Shown here piece by piece: positions 15,492 to 25,602 of a stretch of DNA of 44,074 bases (position 1 is its first letter; every line of letters starts with the position of its first letter). The position numbers and the translations under genes are program-made. The stretch comes from Jatrophihabitans sp. (GTDB lineage: Bacteria > Actinomycetota > Actinomycetes > Mycobacteriales > Jatrophihabitantaceae). The notes under the pieces were generated by a model, which saw only the letters and a list, made by a program, of their open reading frames with translations, ran no database searches and had not been told where the DNA came from. The DNA lies in the NCBI GenBank assembly GCA_025927835.1, contig JAICKR010000005.1, forward strand, positions 1-44,074. The letters are read 5' to 3'.

Positions 15492-16844
15492 TCAGCCCGA
15501 CCGCGCGGCGAAGATCGGCCAGGTACCGGGCACGCCCTTGAGTTCGTGCGTGCCGTGGTCGTCGAAGGCCACGTCCGCGCCGGCGAGCATCAGCCGGACG
15601 ACGTCGGTGACGAAGACCTGATCGGCACCCGCCAGGTCGCATACCCGTTTGGCGATGCTGACCGGCAGGCCCACGACGTCGTCCGGCCGTACCTCGACCT
15701 CGCCGGTGTGCACGCCTGCGCGCAGTTCCAGTCCCAAGGCGCTTGCGGCTCGCACGATCTCCAACGCTGCCCGCACCGCCCGCGACCCGGCATCGAACGT
15801 CAGCAGGAAGCCGTCACCCGTCGACTTCACCTCACGACCCTGATAGCGCTGCACGGTTGCCCGGGTCATCGCGTCGTGTTCCTCGACGAGCCGCGTCCAC
15901 CGTCGATGGCCGAGCCGAGCCGACTGTTCGGTCGAGGACACGATGTCGGTGAAGAGCACGGATGTGGTGACGACCTGACCCTCAGGAGCCTGGCGACCGC
16001 CGGTCAGGAAGTCCTGCAGCTCGTCAACGAGGGCGTCGACCTCGCCGACGAAGAACAGGTTGTCGATACCCGGCAACTCGACGTATCTGGCCCCGGGGAT
16101 GGACGCCGCGAGGTAGCGGCCCGCGTCGGCCCTGATGTAGCGGTCGCCGTCGCGATGTAGCACGAGCGTCGGGACACGCAACGTCGTCAACAAGTCCGTG
16201 ACGTCCGTCGACAGCGCCCGGCGAAGGCTCGCCGCCGCCTGATCAGGCGGTTGCCCGAGCCGCTCGAGTCGGGCGATGCGCTGCCGGAACAGGGCGTCCG
16301 CAGCCCTGCTGGGTGCGAGCACGTCGACGGACATGCCGCTCCCCCACGACGGGATCAGCTCGAGGAACCGGTCCAGGTCGGACTCCCGTAGCCCGATCGG
16401 ATACTCCGGCGTCCGCAGGTAGCGGGCGAACGTGTCGATCAGCACGAGCGCACGAACCCGATCGGGATGGTCGTGCGCGTAGCGGATCGCGAAGGGTCCC
16501 GCGACACCGAATCCGACGACGACGACCTCGCCGCATCCGGCATCGTCGAGCACGGCGGAGAAGTCGTCGTTCACGGTGTGCCCGTCGAACAGCTCGGTCC
16601 AGCTACCGCCTGACCCGCCAAACCCGCGCGCGCTGCCCCAGATGCTGCGGCTGAAGCGCGCGACTCGTCGCGCGAAGTGCGCGAAGCTCGGCTCGTCCCA
16701 GAGCAGGTCGAACGGGAACGAGACGACCGGCGTCCACAGCACATCCAGCGGCCCGTCGCCGAGGACGTGATAGCCGAGGCTCACGCCGTCCGGGGCGGTC
16801 GCGTACCGCGTGTCGGGCCGCTGGTCCACGACGGTGAGTATCAC
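15492..16844 (-). CDS. Alpha/beta-hydrolase fold fused to class III cyclase domain
   Basis: This 450-residue protein joins an N-terminal alpha/beta-hydrolase domain (about 12-285) to a C-terminal cyclase domain (about 292-448). The nucleophile elbow reads GFGVAG at 111-116: glycine 113 replaces the serine, so the hydrolase domain probably only binds a ligand. The cyclase half keeps metal-ligand candidates D300 (LFTDIVSST) and D344 (GDG) and arginine R400, but serine 396 stands where the transition-state asparagine is expected. It may make cyclic nucleotide weakly or act as a sensor scaffold. It starts with GTG at 16844. The 155-bp gap to the convergent gene on its left holds no clear terminator. 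Confidence 0.85.
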   Translation of the reverse strand: MILTVVDQRPDTRYATAPDGVSLGYHVLGDGPLDVLWTPVVSFPFDLLWDEPSFAHFARRVARFSRSIWGSARGFGGSGGSWTELFDGHTVNDDFSAVLDDAGCGEVVVVGFGVAGPFAIRYAHDHPDRVRALVLIDTFARYLRTPEYPIGLRESDLDRFLELIPSWGSGMSVDVLAPSRAADALFRQRIARLERLGQPPDQAAASLRRALSTDVTDLLTTLRVPTLVLHRDGDRYIRADAGRYLAASIPGARYVELPGIDNLFFVGEVDALVDELQDFLTGGRQAPEGQVVTTSVLFTDIVSSTEQSARLGHRRWTRLVEEHDAMTRATVQRYQGREVKSTGDGFLLTFDAGSRAVRAALEIVRAASALGLELRAGVHTGEVEVRPDDVVGLPVSIAKRVCDLAGADQVFVTDVVRLMLAGADVAFDDHGTHELKGVPGTWPIFAARSG

Positions 16845-16880
16845 CGAAACCGATCAAGACCGCAGGGCTACCGTCCGAGT

Positions 16881-16918
16881 GATCGCACAGCTTGTTGCCG
16901 GTGGTCAAGCGTGCGATC
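16881..16918. other. Hairpin 1 in divergent intergenic region
   Basis: GATCGCAC-A-GCTTG pairs with CAAGC-GTGCGATC (16906-16918), giving a 13-bp stem with one bulged A at 16889 and an 11-base loop. It lies 37 bp upstream of the cyclase-fusion start. Genes on both sides are read away from it, so it is not their terminator. Confidence 0.6.
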
Positions 16919-16959
16919 GATGCAGATTTACACCGCGGGCATTGCATGGATCCTGACTT

Positions 16960-16991
16960 GGAGCTTGCCCGCACCGTCGCGGGCAAGCTCC
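16960..16991. other. Hairpin 2 in divergent intergenic region
   Basis: GGAGCTTGCCCGC (16960-16972) and GCGGGCAAGCTCC (16979-16991) form a perfect 13-bp stem with a 6-base loop ACCGTC. No T-run follows on either strand. The 301-bp gap 16845-17145 that holds both hairpins has no gene I can support; a small RNA, a protein-binding palindrome pair or a repeat remnant are possible. Confidence 0.65.
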
Positions 16992-17133
16992 TAGCTCTGC
17001 GTGAGAGGTAGCCAACCTTCATCTCCGCGCAGGGCCCCGCGCTTGCATACCGTATCCACCACCAGGCCTGGGAGGGCTGCAGCTGACCCGGATGCATGGA
17101 CACCTATGTACCTGATCGTCGAGCCCGCAGCGA

Positions 17134-17139
17134 TAGCGT
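17134..17139 (+). promoter_or_regulatory. -10 element of the amidohydrolase gene
   Basis: TAGCGT fits TAnnnT and ends 6 nt before the ATG at 17146, consistent with a leaderless transcript. No convincing ribosome site is present. Confidence 0.4.
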
Positions 17140-17145
17140 CGGGGC

Positions 17146-18345
17146 ATGCGGACGGTACTCGCCGGTGGCCAGGTGTTCGATCCGATCAGCGGCGCGATCG
17201 CGCCGGGCGACGTGCTGATCGAGGGCGAGCGGATCGTCGATGTCGGCACCGGGCTAGACGGTGACACGTCCGTCGACTGCACCGGGCTGACCCTGCTTCC
17301 CGGCCTGTTCGACTGCCACGTGCACATGACCTTCTCCGGTGACCTCGACTGGCTGCGCGGGTTCCAGCGCGGCTTCAGCTACCAGTTCTTCGAGGCCGCC
17401 CGGAACCTGCGCCGCACGCTCGACATCGGCATCACCACGGTGCGCGACGCCGGCTTCTCCGACATCGGGGTCAAGCAGGCGGTCGAGGACGGCGTGGTCG
17501 AAGGCCCACGGCTGCGCATCGCGGTGACGCTGCTGAGTCAGACCGGCGGCCACAACGACGGCATGATGCCCTGCGGCGTGGACGTCAACCCGCCGCCCTA
17601 CCCCGGCATGCCGAGCGGGGTCGTGGACGGCCCGGGGAACGCCCGCACGCGGGCCCGCGAGGTACTGCGCGCCGGTGCCGACCAGATCAAGATCGCGTCG
17701 TCCGGCGGCGTGCTGTCACCGACCTCGAACCCGCAGCTCGCGCAGTTCCTGCCCGACGAGATCGATGAGATCGTCGCCGTCGCCGAGGCCGCCGGCACCT
17801 ACGTCATGGCGCACGCCCAGTCGGCCGCGGGCATCAAGAACGCGCTGCGCGCCGGCGTCCGCTCGATCGAGCACGGTGTCTACCTCGACGACGAGGCGAT
17901 CGAGCTCATGCTCGCGAAGGACGCATGGCTCGTGCCGACCCTGATCGCACCCCGCGGCGTCCTCGACGCGGTCGAGCGCGGCGAGCAACTGCCCGACCGG
18001 GTCGTGCAGAAGGCCCACGAGGTGTCCGGCGCGCACACCGAGTCGTTCCGCCGTGCGGTCGCCGCCGGCGTGCGGGTCGCGATGGGCACCGACACCGGCG
18101 TCTCGCCGCACGGCGAGAACCTGCGCGAGCTCGAGCTGATGGTCGAGGGCGGCATGTCCCCCGCCGCCGTGCTGCAGGCGACCACGCTCGAAGCCGCACG
18201 GCTGATGCGCCTCGACGGCGAGCTGGGCTCGCTCGAGGCCGGCAAGCGCGCGGACGTCGTGGCCGTCGCCGGTGACGCGCTGTCCTTCGGCGACCTGCGC
18301 GAACGCATTCGCCAGGTCTGGAAGGACGGCGTGCGCGTCCGCTAG
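17146..18345 (+). CDS. Metal-dependent amidohydrolase
   Basis: This 399-residue amidohydrolase-superfamily enzyme has all the expected metal-site parts: H58-x-H60 in DCHVH, K182 (IKIASSGG, usually carbamylated), H223 (AHAQ), H243 (EHG) and D316 (GTDTG). The arrangement and TTVRDAG segment resemble the imidazolonepropionase/prolidase-like subgroup, whose members cleave Xaa-Pro or Xaa-Arg dipeptides or cyclic amides. The substrate cannot be read from sequence. No signal peptide is seen. It ends in a 4-base convergent overlap with the next gene (18342-18345). Confidence 0.88.
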   Translation: MRTVLAGGQVFDPISGAIAPGDVLIEGERIVDVGTGLDGDTSVDCTGLTLLPGLFDCHVHMTFSGDLDWLRGFQRGFSYQFFEAARNLRRTLDIGITTVRDAGFSDIGVKQAVEDGVVEGPRLRIAVTLLSQTGGHNDGMMPCGVDVNPPPYPGMPSGVVDGPGNARTRAREVLRAGADQIKIASSGGVLSPTSNPQLAQFLPDEIDEIVAVAEAAGTYVMAHAQSAAGIKNALRAGVRSIEHGVYLDDEAIELMLAKDAWLVPTLIAPRGVLDAVERGEQLPDRVVQKAHEVSGAHTESFRRAVAAGVRVAMGTDTGVSPHGENLRELELMVEGGMSPAAVLQATTLEAARLMRLDGELGSLEAGKRADVVAVAGDALSFGDLRERIRQVWKDGVRVR

Positions 18346-19619
18346 GCCCGGAACAGCTCCGGGTCGGCGACCTTCGGCGCCTCCAGCCCGATGCGGCGGA
18401 ACAGTCGCCACAGCGCGTCCAGATGCGGGCCGAGGACGGGCTTGCCGCTGGTGATGAACCCGACCGCGAGCTCGCGGCGCGGGTCGGCCCACATCGACAC
18501 GTTGGTGAAGCCCAGGTGCCCGAACGCCTCGTCGGTGTCCGGCCCGTACAGGCTCATCGTCTTCGCCCCGAGCATGAAGCCGTGCGAGTAGCGGATCGGG
18601 AAGCCGAGGGTGCGGTCGAACTCGTGATACGACGTCTCGACTGTCGCCCGCCGGATCGTCCGCGGCGCCATCACCTTCACCCCGTCGAGCGTGCCGCCCG
18701 CACGCAGCAGGTCCATGAACCGCGACATCTCGTTCGCGGTGGACACGACGTTGCCCGCCGGGACGATGCCGGTCAGGAGCCGCGGGTCGTTCGAGAGCAG
18801 CGTCAGCTCGTCGATCGGCATCCCCAGCGCACGCGCGAGCATGCCGGACACCGGCGGCATCGCCGGCGGCCCGGTCGGGTAGGCGAGCCCGACGAGCGGG
18901 ACGTCCTCCGGCGCGACGCCGTAGTTCATCCACCGGAAGCCGAGCGGGTGGAGGATCTCCTCGGCCAGCACCGTGCGGATGTCCTTGCCCGTGAGCCGCC
19001 GCACGACCTCGCCGAGCACGAACCCGCCGGTCACCGTGTGGTACGCGACCGCGGCCCCCGGCCGGTGCACGCTGCGCAGCTTCGGGATGGCCTCGATGAT
19101 CCGCTCGGGATCCTCCAGCCGCTCCAGATCCATCATGCTGCGCGGCAGGTGCGGGATGCCGGCGCGGTGCGAGAGCACCTGCGCCACGGTGATCGAGTCG
19201 CGTCCACCGCCGGCGAACTCGGGGATGAAGTCGGTGACCCGATCGCTCAGATGCAACAGGCCGCGTTCGGCGAGCACGTGCATGACGGTCGCGGTGACGG
19301 CCTTGGACGAGCTGAACGTGCAGAACGGGGTCTCGGGTGTCGCCAGCTCCCGCTCGCCGTCGCGCGGGTCGGACGGCCCGCCGCCGCGGGCCCAGCCGAT
19401 CGCGCGGTCGAGCACGACCTCACCCTGCCGACGCACGGTGAGCGTGATGGCCGGGCTCATGCCCCGCCGGAAGAGCCGCTCGACGCCGGTCCAGATCCGA
19501 TCGATACCGGCCGTGGACATCCCGACCCGCTCCGGGTCGGCCTCGTGCTCACTGCGGGTGGTGATCGATGCCAGATCACGAGGCACGCGCACGCGCCGCA
19601 GGGGATTCACGCGACTCAC
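18342..19619 (-). CDS. Beta-lactamase-fold serine hydrolase (class C/esterase-like)
   Basis: This 425-residue protein has the beta-lactamase/transpeptidase-like fold: S103-x-x-K106 (SSSK) as nucleophile and general base, Y193 in AYHT standing for the YxN motif, and a late HLGF segment in place of the KTG box. This set is typical of actinomycete esterases such as LipE rather than true beta-lactamases. There is no signal peptide, so it is probably cytoplasmic and acts on esters or amides of lipids. GTG at 19619 follows a minus-strand TAGGCT (19632-19627) by 7 nt, another leaderless-type promoter. The 78-bp divergent gap also serves the peroxidase gene. Confidence 0.85.
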   Translation of the reverse strand: MSRVNPLRRVRVPRDLASITTRSEHEADPERVGMSTAGIDRIWTGVERLFRRGMSPAITLTVRRQGEVVLDRAIGWARGGGPSDPRDGERELATPETPFCTFSSSKAVTATVMHVLAERGLLHLSDRVTDFIPEFAGGGRDSITVAQVLSHRAGIPHLPRSMMDLERLEDPERIIEAIPKLRSVHRPGAAVAYHTVTGGFVLGEVVRRLTGKDIRTVLAEEILHPLGFRWMNYGVAPEDVPLVGLAYPTGPPAMPPVSGMLARALGMPIDELTLLSNDPRLLTGIVPAGNVVSTANEMSRFMDLLRAGGTLDGVKVMAPRTIRRATVETSYHEFDRTLGFPIRYSHGFMLGAKTMSLYGPDTDEAFGHLGFTNVSMWADPRRELAVGFITSGKPVLGPHLDALWRLFRRIGLEAPKVADPELFRA

Positions 19620-19684
19620 GGGCCGCAGCCTATGGGGAAATCCGGCTCCCTACCCTCCGGTAGCGCAGGTACGCGCCGTAGCAG

Positions 19685-19690
19685 TACGTT
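19685..19690 (+). promoter_or_regulatory. -10 element of the peroxidase gene
   Basis: TACGTT fits TAnnnT and ends 7 nt before the ATG at 19698. With no Shine-Dalgarno sequence, a leaderless transcript is likely. Confidence 0.4.
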
Positions 19691-19697
19691 CCGCGCC

Positions 19698-21506
19698 ATG
19701 AGTCCTCAGTGGTATGAGCACCCGTCCCTGCTCCTGCAGCTGGCGAGCCTCTCGAAGCTGCGCGGCGACCTTCGCGAGAAGAACCTGTTCGAGGGCGACG
19801 ACCTGCGTCCCGACCTCTCCGCCGACCAGCCGCCCGAGTCGGCGCTCAAGGCCCGCATGTCGGACGGCACGTGGAACGACCTCGCGTGCCCCGCGATGGG
19901 CGCGAAGGGCACCGGCTTCGGCCGCAACGTGCCGGTCGAGATGACGAAGCCGAACCTCAAGCGACTGCTCGACCCCGACCCGCGCGTCATCAGCCGCGAA
20001 CTCATGGCCCGCGACACGTTCAAGCCGGCCGGCATCATCAACGCGCTCGCCGCCGCGTGGCTGCAGTTCGAGAACCACAACTGGTTCTTCCACGGCGACG
20101 GCGTGCCCGGCCGCAACATCGAGATCCCGCTGCAGGACGGCGACGACTTCCCCGAGAACCCGATGAAGATCCGCGAGACGATCCCGTTGCACGGCGAGAT
20201 CGTCGACGGCAAGCCGGCCCCGGTGTTCGCGAACCAGGAGACGCACTGGTGGGACGGGTCGCAGATCTACGGCAGCGGCAAGGTGCGCCAGGACGAGGTG
20301 CGCACCTTCATCGACGGCAGGGTGAAGGTCGAGGACGACGGCCGGCTGCCCAAGAGCGACGTGCTCGGCATCGACCTCACCGGCATGCGGGAGAACTGGT
20401 GGGTGGGCGTCGGTCTGCTGCACACGCTGTTCGCCCGCGAGCACAACTCCGTCTGCGCCGCGCTGAAGAAGTCCTACCCCGGCCTGGACGACCAGCGGCT
20501 GTACGAGATCGGCGTGCTGGTCGTCTCGGCGCTCATCGCGAAGATCCACACCGTCGAGTGGACGACCTGCGTGTTGCGCCACCCGGCGCTGCAGATCGGC
20601 ATGAACGCGAACTGGTTCGGCGCACTCGGCGAGACGTTCAAGGACAAGGTCGGCCGCCTCGGTGACAGCGAGGTGCTGTCCGGAATCCTCGGCTCCGCGA
20701 CCGACCACCACGCGGCACCGTTCTCGCTGACCGAGGAGTTCGTCTCGGTCTACCGGATGCACCCGCTCATCCCGGACGACTGGGAGTTCTTCTCCCTCGC
20801 TTCGGGGGAGCTGCTCGAAACGGCAGAGTTCACAGAGCTGCAGGGCAAGTACACGCGCGACTTCATGGACCGCATGGAGATGGGCGACATGTGGTACTCG
20901 TTCGGCAAGGCCAGCGCAGGCGCGGTGTGCTTGCACAACTACCCGAACGCGCTTCGCAAGCTCACCCGGGTCGACGGCCAGATCACCGACCTCGCGACGC
21001 TCGACATCGTCCGTGACCGGGAGCGCGGCGTGCCGCGCTACAACGACTTCCGCGAGGCGCTGCGCATGCCGCGGCGCAAGTCGTTCGAGGACATCACGCC
21101 CAACAAGCAGTGGGCGAAGGAGATGGCCGAGATCTACAACGGCGACGTCGACAGCGTCGACCTGCAGATCGGCATGCAGGCCGAGAAGCCGCCGAAGGGT
21201 TTCGGCTTCTCGGACACGGCCTTCCGCATCTTCATCCTGATGGCGTCGCGGCGGCTCAAGAGCGACCGGTTCTTCACCAACGACTTCCGCCCCGAGGTGT
21301 ACACGCAGCTCGGCTACGACTGGGTCAACAACACGACGATGAAGGACGTCCTGATGCGCCACTATCCGGAGCTCGAGCCGGTGATCGGCGACGTCGACCG
21401 CGTCTTCGCGCCGTGGCACGAGATCGGCGCGAAGGAGCCGGGCCAGAAGCCGCGCATCGTGCGGCTCGCCGACACCGTGCGTTCGTACATGCCCTGGGAC
21501 ATCTGA
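19698..21506 (+). CDS. Animal-type haem peroxidase, cyclooxygenase/alpha-dioxygenase-like
   Basis: This 602-residue haem protein of the animal peroxidase superfamily carries a distal histidine H127 in QFENHNWF, the WWDGSQIYG motif (184-191), and VYRMHPLIPD at 351-360. In that segment Y352 and H355 align with the catalytic tyrosine and proximal haem histidine of prostaglandin synthase (YHWHPL). LLHTLFAREHN (240-250) is also family-typical. The retained tyrosine suggests fatty-acid dioxygenase rather than simple peroxidase chemistry. It lacks a signal peptide, unlike animal enzymes. The gene 18 bp downstream is probably co-transcribed. A plain peroxidase role remains possible. Confidence 0.88.
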   Translation: MSPQWYEHPSLLLQLASLSKLRGDLREKNLFEGDDLRPDLSADQPPESALKARMSDGTWNDLACPAMGAKGTGFGRNVPVEMTKPNLKRLLDPDPRVISRELMARDTFKPAGIINALAAAWLQFENHNWFFHGDGVPGRNIEIPLQDGDDFPENPMKIRETIPLHGEIVDGKPAPVFANQETHWWDGSQIYGSGKVRQDEVRTFIDGRVKVEDDGRLPKSDVLGIDLTGMRENWWVGVGLLHTLFAREHNSVCAALKKSYPGLDDQRLYEIGVLVVSALIAKIHTVEWTTCVLRHPALQIGMNANWFGALGETFKDKVGRLGDSEVLSGILGSATDHHAAPFSLTEEFVSVYRMHPLIPDDWEFFSLASGELLETAEFTELQGKYTRDFMDRMEMGDMWYSFGKASAGAVCLHNYPNALRKLTRVDGQITDLATLDIVRDRERGVPRYNDFREALRMPRRKSFEDITPNKQWAKEMAEIYNGDVDSVDLQIGMQAEKPPKGFGFSDTAFRIFILMASRRLKSDRFFTNDFRPEVYTQLGYDWVNNTTMKDVLMRHYPELEPVIGDVDRVFAPWHEIGAKEPGQKPRIVRLADTVRSYMPWDI

Positions 21507-21524
21507 CCGCACCTGGAGGACGGC

Positions 21525-22175
21525 ATGACGACCTCGACCGACACGTCGTCCGGGTCCGCAGCCGAGCGCGTCGCGCTGTTGCGCGAGCGCGCCGCGCACG
21601 AGCCGGCCGCAGTGCAGGAGACCGCCTGGCAGTGGGTCCTCGACCTCAAGGAGCGCTCCGGTAGCGACCGCAAGGGCGCCGACGCCGAGCTGGACGAGCT
21701 GTTCCGCACCGGCACCGTCCCGCGCGGGCTGGACGGTCCGACCGACGGCATCCTCGTCACCACGACGACGAACGCGGTGCTCGATCCCGCCGTGCGGGCG
21801 ATCACGAGCATGTGGATGCCCTGGCAGGGGAAGCGCTTCGATTCGGCCGCCGCGAGCGGCGACAACCGCATGACGACGTCGTCGTCGGTCGCGTCGAAGC
21901 TGCTCTGGCCGTTCTACCGGATGAAGGACGCCCAGGACGGCAAGCTTGCCTTCGACTTCAAGACGTACGAGGACGACGGCAAGGACGACCCCGACCTGCG
22001 TGTCATGGTCATCGACTACGCCGATATCGAAGACAACCCGCGCCTGGTGATCCGCAGCATTCGAGACGAGCTCGTCGAGATCGCGGCCGGCGCCTACCTC
22101 GGCAAGATCCTGTTCCGTACCCCGCGCGGGAACTACGAGAAGATCGGCTTCTTCGCGCTGCGCACGAACGGCTAG
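21525..22175 (+). CDS. Unknown partner of the haem peroxidase
   Basis: This 216-residue soluble protein follows the peroxidase by 18 bp, with GGAGG (21515-21519) before its ATG. Residues 1-50 are helical and charged. The middle holds LFRTGTVPRGLDGPTDGIL and a MPWQGKRFDS segment that recalls GXWXG/DUF4334-type proteins. The end has DELVEIAAGAYLGKILFR, a beta-barrel-like motif seen in small ligand-binding families. I cannot assign it firmly to any family. The tight linkage suggests it binds the substrate or product of the dioxygenase, such as a fatty acid, or protects cells from it. Confidence 0.7.
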   Translation: MTTSTDTSSGSAAERVALLRERAAHEPAAVQETAWQWVLDLKERSGSDRKGADAELDELFRTGTVPRGLDGPTDGILVTTTTNAVLDPAVRAITSMWMPWQGKRFDSAAASGDNRMTTSSSVASKLLWPFYRMKDAQDGKLAFDFKTYEDDGKDDPDLRVMVIDYADIEDNPRLVIRSIRDELVEIAAGAYLGKILFRTPRGNYEKIGFFALRTNG

Positions 22176-22273
22176 CCCGCCTGTCGGGTGGCCACGTGGA
22201 CCCGATCACATCTACGTGTGTCGCTGCGCGGGTTTGCCGATGACTGCGGGCAGGATCAACCCCAGACATAGGT

Positions 22274-22310
22274 GTGGGGCCCTGTCATGTATGAGATGAC
22301 AGGGCCCCAC
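22274..22310. terminator. Strong hairpin after the peroxidase operon
   Basis: GTGGGGCCCTGTCAT (22274-22288) and ATGACAGGGCCCCAC (22296-22310) form a perfect 15-bp stem with a 7-base loop. It lies 98 bp after the stop at 22175. No T-run follows, as is common for actinomycete terminators. Confidence 0.75.
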
Positions 22311-22325
22311 GTTCGTCGAACCGCC

Positions 22326-22720
22326 CCGCCGATGCGAAGATCAACTGGCTTGCCCGACACGATCGAACCCGCTTTGCGAACCCAAGGGCCCACTGCGCCG
22401 ATCGACCGCTCGGTCTCACCGCCCCGCTGATCCGGAGACCAACCGGCTTGCTTGACCTACCGGCTGCGCTGCTTCGTCGTTCCGAAGACCGACCAGCTTG
22501 CTCAACCGGGTGATCGCGCCGCTCTGCCGATCCGAAGACCGACCAGCTTCCACGATCTGGCCAAACCGCTCTGCCGATCCGAAGACCGACCAGCTTGCCC
22601 GACCTGACCCGACTGCCTTGCTGATCCGAAGATCAACCGGCCTTTCCGAGCCAATCACTCGCCTGAGTACCGATCCTCTCGAACCGGTTTCCCGGCCGAT
22701 CCGACCTGTCGAAAGTTGCC
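22326..22720. repeat. Degenerate tandem array, about 47-50 bp period
   Basis: The core CCGAAGACCGACCAGCTT recurs with decay. The anchor base before CCGAAG or its variant lies at 22431, 22481, 22531, 22578 and 22625, with weaker copies at 22333 and 22674 and a very eroded one near 22380. Spacing is 50, 50, 47, 47 and 49 bp. Copies at 22481-22604 are almost identical in the core, and a CCGCTCTGCCGAT stretch precedes two of them. The period is not a multiple of three, so it is not coding on either strand. No similar array occurs elsewhere in the window. Confidence 0.8.
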
Positions 22721-22816
22721 TTCCGACTTGGTACTCCGCGCTGCGATGTGGAATTTCTACTGGCCGCGGAAGGGCCGCGCAAGTGGTAGTCGCAAAGTCG
22801 TTCATGATCTTTTTCG

Positions 22817-22903
22817 TCGTCCACAGAAGTGGCTGGGTTATCCCCCGACGCAGAGAGTTTTGCACCGCGTCGTCCACAGTTTTGATCAACTTCTTGTGGA
22901 CGA
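22817..22903. promoter_or_regulatory. Three DnaA-box-like sites
   Basis: TCGTCCACA occurs at 22817-22825 and 22870-22878, and inverted at 22895-22903. It differs in one base from the actinomycete DnaA box TTGTCCACA. TTATCCCCC at 22838-22846 is a weaker match. The cluster is in a locally AT-richer stretch between the tandem array and the end of fadH. Binding by DnaA is inferred. Confidence 0.4.
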
Positions 22904-22904
22904 A

Positions 22905-25517
<2,613 letters not shown>

Positions 25518-25602
25518 TCGGACGCGCATCACAGTCCGCAGGTTGAGCTTTGGCCCGGCCAATTGGGTCGTTGTCGCGACGATCTCGGACGAGACTCCAG
25601 GC

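Noticed and set aside
16960-16991. Rho-independent terminator
   Set aside because: Both flanking genes are read away from the hairpin and no T-run follows on either strand.
22326-22720. CRISPR array
   Set aside because: Repeats are degenerate, there are no unique spacers of constant length between identical repeats, and no cas genes are near.
22416-22889. Open reading frame on the minus strand through the tandem array
   Set aside because: The repeat period is not a multiple of three, so units are read in different frames, and the product matches nothing. The open frame is a by-product of GC bias.
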